Shown here in pieces: positions 59,158-64,000 of a stretch of 64,000 nt of DNA (positions are counted from its first letter, which is position 1; each line of letters starts with the position of its first letter). The notes below the pieces were generated by a model. That model searched no databases, was not told where the DNA came from, and saw nothing but the letters and a program-made list of their open reading frames with translations. Made by a program: the position numbers and the translations under genes. Source of the DNA: Piscinibacter lacus (GTDB lineage Bacteria > Pseudomonadota > Gammaproteobacteria > Burkholderiales > Burkholderiaceae_C). Where the stretch lies: positions 558,001 through 622,000 of the forward strand of contig NZ_JAERRA010000002.1 of the NCBI RefSeq assembly GCF_016735685.1, given 5' to 3'.

Positions 59158-60384
59158 ATGCCGGCCTACCGCTACGAGGCGCTCGACGCCGAAGGCCATG
59201 CCCGCAAGGGCCTGCTGGAAGCCGACAACGCCCGCGCCCTGCGCAGCCTGCTGCGCGCCCAGGGCCTGGTGCCGATGGCGGTCTCGCCGGTGGCGGCGGG
59301 GCCGGCTTCCGAAGCCGGGGCCGGACGCAGCTTCAGCCTGCGGCGGCGCATCTTCTCGGGCAACGGCCTGGCGCTGTGGACGCGGCAGCTTGCCGGCCTG
59401 GTCGGCGCCGGCCTGCCCCTGGAACGCGCGCTGACCGCGCTGGCCGAGGAGGCCGAGGGCGCCCCGCTGCGCGAGCTGCTGGCCGAGCTGCGGGCCGAGG
59501 TCAATGGCGGCAGCCCCTTCGCCCGCGCGCTGGCCGCGCATCCGCGCGAGTTCGACGATGTGTATCGCGCGGTGGTCGCCGCGGGCGAGCAGACCGGCGC
59601 GCTCGGCGCCGTGCTGGAACGCCTGGCCGAGGATCTGGAAGCCCGCCAGGCCCTGCGCGCCAAGCTGATCGGCGCGGCGCTCTACCCGGCCATCGTCTCG
59701 GGCATCGCGGTGCTGATCGTCGCCTTCCTCGTCAGCTACGTGGTGCCGCAGGTGGCGGGCGTCTTCGCCGGCAGCAAGCGCGCCCTGCCCTTCCTGACGG
59801 TGGCGATGCTGGCCGTCAGCGACTTCGTGCGGCAATGGGGCCTGGTCTGCCTGCTGCTGGGCACCGGCGCGGTGCTGAGCCTGCTGCAAGCGCGGCGGCA
59901 AGAGGCTTTCCGCCTGCGCTTCGATGCGGCCTGGCTGGGCCTGCCGCTGATCGGCCGCCTGGCGCGCGGCTACAACGCGGCCCGCTTCGCGGCCACCCTG
60001 GCCCTGCTGGCCGGCGCGGGCGTGCCCATCCTGAAGGCCCTGCAAGCCGCGGCCGAGACGCTGAACAACCGCGCCATGCGCGCCGATGCCCTGGCCGCCC
60101 TGGTGCAGGTGCGCGAGGGCGCGCCGCTGGCCGCCGCCCTCGCCGGCAAGAAGCGCTTTCCCGGCCTGCTGGCCATGTTCGCCCGGCTGGGCGAGCAGAC
60201 CGGCCGCCTGGGCGAGATGCTCGAACGCGCCGCCGGCCAGCTCGGCGCCGAGGTGCAGCGCCGCGCGATGGCCGTGGCCACGCTGCTGGAGCCGCTGCTC
60301 GTCGTCGGCATGGGCGTGGTGGTGATGGTGATCGTGCTGGCCGTGCTGCTGCCGATCATCGAGCTGAACACCTGGGTGCGATGA
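59158..60384 (+). CDS. gspF: Type II secretion system inner-membrane protein GspF (isolated gene)
   Basis: A 408-residue GspF/PilC protein. The N-terminus MPAYRYEALDAEGHARKGLL and EADNARALRSLLRAQGLVPM is GspF-like. Two cytoplasmic helical domains (LWTRQLAGLVGAGLPLERAL and FAATLALLAGAGVPILKALQ) alternate with three membrane helices. No gspE, gspD or pseudopilin gene is near; it follows tatC after 18 bp and overlaps the next gene by 4 nt. It may belong to a T2SS encoded elsewhere. Confidence 0.88.
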   Translation: MPAYRYEALDAEGHARKGLLEADNARALRSLLRAQGLVPMAVSPVAAGPASEAGAGRSFSLRRRIFSGNGLALWTRQLAGLVGAGLPLERALTALAEEAEGAPLRELLAELRAEVNGGSPFARALAAHPREFDDVYRAVVAAGEQTGALGAVLERLAEDLEARQALRAKLIGAALYPAIVSGIAVLIVAFLVSYVVPQVAGVFAGSKRALPFLTVAMLAVSDFVRQWGLVCLLLGTGAVLSLLQARRQEAFRLRFDAAWLGLPLIGRLARGYNAARFAATLALLAGAGVPILKALQAAAETLNNRAMRADALAALVQVREGAPLAAALAGKKRFPGLLAMFARLGEQTGRLGEMLERAAGQLGAEVQRRAMAVATLLEPLLVVGMGVVVMVIVLAVLLPIIELNTWVR

Positions 60385-60884
60385 AGCCCCCGCCCGGCCT
60401 GCCCGGCGGCAGCGAGTCAGCCGCCCGCCGCCGCGGCCAGTGGCTGGTGGCCCTGCAATTCCTGCTGATCGCCGGCTTGCTGACCCTGGCGGCCGGGGGC
60501 TGGGCCGAGGCCTCGGGCCTGCGCCGCGCTGCGGCCATCGGCCTGGGCCTGGCCGGACTGGGGCTGATGGCGGCCGCGGTCGGCGCGCAGCGCCTGGGCA
60601 ATTTCCGCATCCACCCGGAGCCGCAGGCCGGCGGCCGGCTGGTGCGCGGCGGCCCCTACCGCTGGCTGCGCCACCCCATGTACAGCGCCGTGCTGCTCTG
60701 CGGCATGGCGGCGCTGCTGCTGGCCGGCCCGGGCCTGCTGGCTGCCGCCCTGCTGGTCGCGCTGGCGGGGGTGTTGCAGCAGAAGGCGGTGATGGAAGAG
60801 GCCTGGATGGCCCGCGTCCATCCCGAATACCCGGCTTTTGCCCGCGCGCGCGGGCGCTTCCTGCCGAGGCTGCGCAAGCGCTGA
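60381..60884 (+). CDS. Isoprenylcysteine carboxyl methyltransferase-family membrane protein
   Basis: A 167-residue membrane protein with about four hydrophobic segments. The C-terminal half carries LVRGGPYRWLRHPMYSAVLL and EEAWMARVHPEYPAFARARG, the SAM-binding and catalytic stretches of the ICMT/PEMT-like family. Bacterial substrates of this family are mostly unknown. Translationally coupled to gspF by an ATGA overlap. Confidence 0.82.
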   Translation: MKPPPGLPGGSESAARRRGQWLVALQFLLIAGLLTLAAGGWAEASGLRRAAAIGLGLAGLGLMAAAVGAQRLGNFRIHPEPQAGGRLVRGGPYRWLRHPMYSAVLLCGMAALLLAGPGLLAAALLVALAGVLQQKAVMEEAWMARVHPEYPAFARARGRFLPRLRKR

Positions 60885-60920
60885 GCCCGGGTCCCGGGGC
60901 CCTGCCGGCCGGCCGCCGGG

Positions 60921-60936
60921 TGGCATGTGGCTTGCA
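60921..60936 (+). promoter_or_regulatory. Sigma-54-type (-24/-12) promoter for the Lon-like ATPase gene
   Basis: TGGCATG-TGGC-TTGCA matches the RpoN consensus TGGCACG-N4-TTGCW at all but one position and keeps the required GG-N10-GC spacing. It lies 114 bp upstream of the start at 61050, within the only non-coding space there. No enhancer-binding site was identified. Confidence 0.65.
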
Positions 60937-61049
60937 CAAGCCCGCCCGGCGCGGAAGCCCGGATTCCCCCCGCTGTTGCGGGCCTGAAACCCCGGGGCTT
61001 CTGCTGGAATGGGCTTGCGTTCTAGGCTAGGCGCGTTTGGAGGATTCCG

Positions 61050-62057
61050 ATGTCCGCACCGTCCACCGATCTGGTCACTGTCCCGGCGCCGCACCGCGGC
61101 ATCCCGATCGCGCAGATGCGAACGGTCTACCGCCTGGGCGATGTCGAGAAACGTCTCGACAAGCTGCCGCCCAAGGAGCACGAGGGCCTGCGCGCCACCT
61201 ACGAACGCATGCTGGAGAAGGGCCCCGAGCGCTTCCAGGTCAAGCCCGGCGGCCTGCCGGTGATGGACCCGCTCTACGAGGAGCTGCCCAACTTCCACGC
61301 CGTGCTCGACGACCTGCGGCGCCAGCTTGCCCTGTGCCACGACAGCCGCGATGCGCTGGAAATCACCCCCATGCTGCTGCTGGGTCCGCCCGGGGTCGGC
61401 AAGACGCACTTCGCGCGCGAGGTGGCCAAGCTGCTGGCCACCGGCTATGGCTTCCTGAGCATGTCCTCGCTCACCGCCGGCTGGCTGCTGGGCGGCGCGT
61501 CCAGCCAGTGGAAGGGCGCGCGGCCGGGCAAGGTCTTCGAAACCCTGGTCGACGGCGAGTATGCGAACCCGGTGATGGTCGTCGACGAGATCGACAAGGC
61601 CGGCGGCGAACATGCCTACGACCCGCTCGGCGCGCTCTACAGCCTGCTTGAACACGACACGGCCCAGGCCTTCACCGACGAGTTCGCCGAGGTGGCGATC
61701 GACGCCAGCCAGGTCATCTGGGTGGCCACGGCCAATGATGCGCGCGGCATTCCCGAGCCCATCCTGAACCGGATGAACGTCTACGAGGTGGCGATGCCCG
61801 AGCCGGAGGCGGCCCGGCGCATCGCCTTGCGGCTCTACCAGGCCATCCGCGGCGAGCACCACTGGGGTGAGCGCTTCGTGCCCGCGCCCTCGGAGGCGGT
61901 GCTGGCCCTGCTGGCTGCCCTGGCCCCGCGCGAGATGCGGCGCGCCTGGATGACCGGCTTCGGCAACGCCAAGCTGGCCGGCCGCGACCACATTCAGCCG
62001 GCCGACCTGCCCGAGGCCGGCGGCGGCAAGCGCAAGCCCATCGGTTTCATGCAGTGA
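61050..62057 (+). CDS. Stand-alone Lon-like AAA ATPase
   Basis: A 335-residue AAA+ protein. Walker A is GPPGVGKT at 112-119, Walker B VMVVDE at 175-180, sensor 1 Asn near 229 in WVATAND, and Arg241 in LNRMNVYE is a likely arginine finger. The segment DPLGALYSLLEHDTAQAFTD to PILNRMNVYEV follows the Lon ATPase domain closely, but there is no Lon substrate-binding domain and no Ser-Lys protease domain. It could be an unfoldase or chaperone that needs a partner. GGAGG precedes the ATG. A sigma-54-type promoter lies upstream, and a nucleotidase gene follows after 25 bp. Confidence 0.85.
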   Translation: MSAPSTDLVTVPAPHRGIPIAQMRTVYRLGDVEKRLDKLPPKEHEGLRATYERMLEKGPERFQVKPGGLPVMDPLYEELPNFHAVLDDLRRQLALCHDSRDALEITPMLLLGPPGVGKTHFAREVAKLLATGYGFLSMSSLTAGWLLGGASSQWKGARPGKVFETLVDGEYANPVMVVDEIDKAGGEHAYDPLGALYSLLEHDTAQAFTDEFAEVAIDASQVIWVATANDARGIPEPILNRMNVYEVAMPEPEAARRIALRLYQAIRGEHHWGERFVPAPSEAVLALLAALAPREMRRAWMTGFGNAKLAGRDHIQPADLPEAGGGKRKPIGFMQ

Positions 62058-62070
62058 GCCGGGCGGGGCG

Positions 62071-62076
62071 TAGCAT
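62071..62076 (+). promoter_or_regulatory. Putative -10 element of a leaderless 5'-nucleotidase transcript
   Basis: TAGCAT is followed by six bases and the ATG at 62083, with no Shine-Dalgarno sequence. This is the same arrangement as before pyrF, uvrD and fbpC. No clear -35 element is seen. Confidence 0.45.
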
Positions 62077-62082
62077 GGTCCC

Positions 62083-63018
62083 ATGCCCGTGACCCTGGAC
62101 GATCGCCTGGTCGTCGCCATCTCCTCGCGCGCCCTCTTCGACTTCGAGGAGGAGAACCGGCTCTTCGAATCGAGCGACGACCGCGCCTACATGCGCGTGC
62201 AGCTCGACCGCGTCGAGCAGCCGGCGCCGCCCGGCGTGGCCTTCTCGCTGGTGCGCAAGCTGCTGGCCTTCAACCCGCCCGCGGGGCAGGAGTTCGCCGA
62301 CCGGCCGGTGGTGGAGGTGGTCATCCTCTCGCGCAACGACCCGGTCTCGGGCCTGCGCGTGTTCCGCTCGGCCAAGCACTACGGCCTGCCGATCGAGCGC
62401 GGCGTGTTCACCCGCGGCGCCTCGCCCTGGCGCTACCTCAAGCCGCTGAAGGCCCAGCTCTTCCTGAGCGCGCACGAGGCCGATGTGCGCAGCGCACTGG
62501 AAGCCGGCGTGCCCGCCGCCCGCGTGCTGCCGCATGCGGCACGGGCCTCGGGCGCGCATCCGGACGAGGTGCGGATCGCCTTCGACGGCGACGCCGTGCT
62601 GTTCTCCGACGAGGCCGAGCAGGTCTTCCAGCGCGGCGGCCTGCAGGCCTTCCAGACGCATGAGCGCGACCGCGCCGCCACGCCGCTGGCCGCCGGCCCC
62701 TTCAAGCCCCTGCTGCAAGCCCTGCAGCGCCTGCAATCGGCCGGCGCGGCGGCGCAGCGCGACGGCCGGCCCGCCATGCGCCTGCGCACCGCCCTGGTCA
62801 CCGCACGCAGCGCGCCGGCCCATGAGCGGGCCATCCGCACCCTGATGGACTGGCAGATCGAGGTCGACGAGGCGCTCTTCCTCGGCGGTCTTGAAAAGGG
62901 CGCCTTCCTGGCCGAGTTCGAGCCCGACTTCTTCTTCGACGACCAGCCCCGCCATGTCGAGAACGCCGCGCCGCATGTGCCGGCCGGCCATGTGGCGGCC
63001 GGCATCGCCGGGGGCTGA
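62083..63018 (+). CDS. Cytosolic 5'-nucleotidase (PF06189 family)
   Basis: A 311-residue protein. LVVAISSRALFDFEEENRLF at the N-terminus, VVILSRNDPVSGLRVFRSAK, ERGVFTRGASPWRYLKPLKA and IAFDGDAVLFSDEAEQVF fit the cytosolic 5'-nucleotidase family related to eukaryotic NT5C1. The Asp residues of FDGDAVLFSDE probably bind Mg. It would dephosphorylate nucleoside monophosphates. The start lies 6 nt after TAGCAT, with no Shine-Dalgarno sequence. Confidence 0.85.
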   Translation: MPVTLDDRLVVAISSRALFDFEEENRLFESSDDRAYMRVQLDRVEQPAPPGVAFSLVRKLLAFNPPAGQEFADRPVVEVVILSRNDPVSGLRVFRSAKHYGLPIERGVFTRGASPWRYLKPLKAQLFLSAHEADVRSALEAGVPAARVLPHAARASGAHPDEVRIAFDGDAVLFSDEAEQVFQRGGLQAFQTHERDRAATPLAAGPFKPLLQALQRLQSAGAAAQRDGRPAMRLRTALVTARSAPAHERAIRTLMDWQIEVDEALFLGGLEKGAFLAEFEPDFFFDDQPRHVENAAPHVPAGHVAAGIAGG

Positions 63019-63153
63019 TCCGGCACCCGCCCGACCCTGGGGGCAGCGGGCCCAAGCCGGGCGCGGGAAACTTGGCGGCTCGGCTGCGGTCCACCCATCA
63101 TTCCGATGTTTGCGCCATGTGCCGGGCGCGCCCGCCCGACCGAGGAGTCCACC

Positions 63154-63849
63154 ATGTCCCGCCCTCCCCTCTCACCCGATCCCTCAGGCGCGCGATCCCG
63201 CCGGCTGGGCCTGCTGACCGGCAGCCTGCTGGTGCTGCTCTTCACGGCGCTCAGCGGCTGCGCCGCGCTCAACCAAGTGCAGGTCGAGGTGTCCAGCCAC
63301 GGCGAATGGCCGGCCGGCCGGGTGCCCGGCAGCTACGCCATCGAGCGCCTGCCCTCGCAGCAGACCGACCTGCCGGCCCAGCAGGCGCTGGAAGATGCCG
63401 CCCGCCCGGCCCTGAGCCTGGCCGGCTTCAAGGAAGTGCCGGCCGAGCAGGCCGAGCTGCTGGTGCAACTGGCCTCGCGCAGCCAGCAAGTGCTCACGCA
63501 CGATCCCTTCTACCCCGGCTGGGGCGGGCCCTTCTACGGCGGCTACGGCCACCCGGGCTGGTATCGCCCGGGCGTCTACCTGGGCGGAAGCTACGGCCGG
63601 CGCTACCACCGCGGCGTGGGCGTGGGCATCGGTTACGGCTTCGGGCCGGAGCTGGCGCAGACCCAGCGCGAGACGGCCCTGCTGATCCGCGACCGGGCCA
63701 GCCAGAAGGTGATCTTCGAGACCCGCGCCCGCCTGATCGGTGGCAACAGCGAGCGGGTCGTGCCGCTGATGTTCGAGGCCGCGCTGAAGGACTTTCCGCA
63801 GCCGGCCGCCACCCCGCGCACCATCACGCTCCAGCTTCCGCCGAACTGA
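63154..63849 (+). CDS. DUF4136-type lipoprotein
   Basis: A 231-residue exported protein. The signal (GLLTGSLLVLLFTAL) ends in lipobox LSGC, then CAALNQVQVEVSSHGEWPAG. A Gly/Tyr/Trp-rich middle (YPGWGGPFYGGYGHPGWYRP) and the closing strand SQKVIFETRARLIGGNSERV fit DUF4136 lipoproteins. The start at 63154 has GAGGAG about 9 nt upstream. Envelope function unknown. Confidence 0.82.
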   Translation: MSRPPLSPDPSGARSRRLGLLTGSLLVLLFTALSGCAALNQVQVEVSSHGEWPAGRVPGSYAIERLPSQQTDLPAQQALEDAARPALSLAGFKEVPAEQAELLVQLASRSQQVLTHDPFYPGWGGPFYGGYGHPGWYRPGVYLGGSYGRRYHRGVGVGIGYGFGPELAQTQRETALLIRDRASQKVIFETRARLIGGNSERVVPLMFEAALKDFPQPAATPRTITLQLPPN

Positions 63850-63977
63850 AGCGGTGCCTCACGGGCCCGCCATCGCCCCGCAGGGCGGCCGGGCGGCCCC
63901 GGGATAATCGCGGCGAGAGGTCCGTCCAGCCCGGACGGACGGCGTCTCCCCGACGCCGAACCCAGGATTCCCGCCGC

Positions 63978-64000
63978 ATGCTCGACCTCGTCATCATGGC
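63978..64000 (+). CDS. Start of a gene cut by the right edge, possibly glmU
   Basis: An ATG at 63978 opens a frame reading MLDLVIM up to the window end. This would fit the opening of GlmU (MLDVVILAAGKGTRM-like), the bifunctional UDP-GlcNAc enzyme, but seven residues cannot prove it. A GGATAATC at 63901-63908 in the 128-bp upstream gap could be a -10 element. Confidence 0.3.

Noticed and set aside
57508..60939. A 1143-codon minus-strand open frame opposite tatABC-gspF
   Set aside because: It is antisense to well-identified genes, has no recognisable domain and is Gly/Gln/Arg/Ala-rich, as expected from high-GC codon bias.
61001..61020. A second -24/-12-like site (TGGAATGGGCTTGCG) closer to the Lon-like ATPase gene
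   Set aside because: The GG-GC spacing is 9 instead of 10, which sigma-54 promoters do not tolerate.

Overview
The window reads as chromosome of a very GC-rich betaproteobacterium, most likely order Burkholderiales (Rubrivivax/Leptothrix/Ideonella-type or Comamonadaceae-like). This rests on gene content and order: an unbroken division and cell-wall (dcw) cluster, hisFIE-hinT-tatABC, alr next to lplT, ctpA next to a moeB-like gene, and strong third-position G/C bias. No rRNA, tRNA, CRISPR array, insertion sequence or prophage was recognised. About 57 protein genes are called, two of them cut by the window edges. The many long antisense reading frames are by-products of the base composition.

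Layout, 1-12 kb. A minus-strand phosphonate or phosphite importer (phnD-phnC-phnE-phnE) has a 159-bp almost symmetrical palindrome between its two permease genes. Next comes a selenoneine set: senA (minus) diverges from senB and selD (plus). arfB, an acyl-CoA thioesterase and alr (minus) follow, then lplT and an EamA transporter (plus).

12-22 kb. pyrF and a catalase-like protein that lacks the distal His are on the minus strand. An orphan ParA precedes a tightly overlapping module of LuxR-type response regulator, hybrid histidine kinase, YVTN beta-propeller and exported SRPBCC protein. Two tiny membrane proteins, a BON lipoprotein, and a DUF47-pit phosphate-uptake operon follow.

22-37 kb. 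A DUF486 protein, valS, uvrD, a Tat-exported PhoX phosphatase behind a Pho box, a divergent fbpB/fbpC iron-type ABC pair around a Fur-like site, ctpA, a moeB/thiF-like gene and a LOG-family gene.

37-55 kb. Complete dcw cluster: mraZ-rsmH-ftsL-ftsI-murE-murF-mraY-murD-ftsW-murG-murC-ddl-ftsQ-ftsA-ftsZ, mostly with overlapping stops and starts. It begins at a recognisable sigma-70 promoter and ends at two tandem hairpins.

55-64 kb. hisF-hisI-hisE, a membrane protein, hinT, tatABC, a lone gspF with an isoprenylcysteine methyltransferase-like gene, a stand-alone Lon-like AAA ATPase behind a sigma-54-type promoter, a 5'-nucleotidase, a DUF4136 lipoprotein, and the first codons of what may be glmU.

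Connections. Phosphorus acquisition recurs (phn, pit, phoX), with two Pho-box-like sites. The Tat translocase encoded here could export PhoX, whose N-terminus has a twin-arginine signal. Several first-in-operon genes share TANNAT exactly 6 nt before ATG, which suggests leaderless mRNAs. The most interesting leads are the palindrome, the selenoneine locus, the leaderless pattern, the Pho box/terminator arrangement before DUF47-pit, and the sigma-54-associated Lon-like ATPase.
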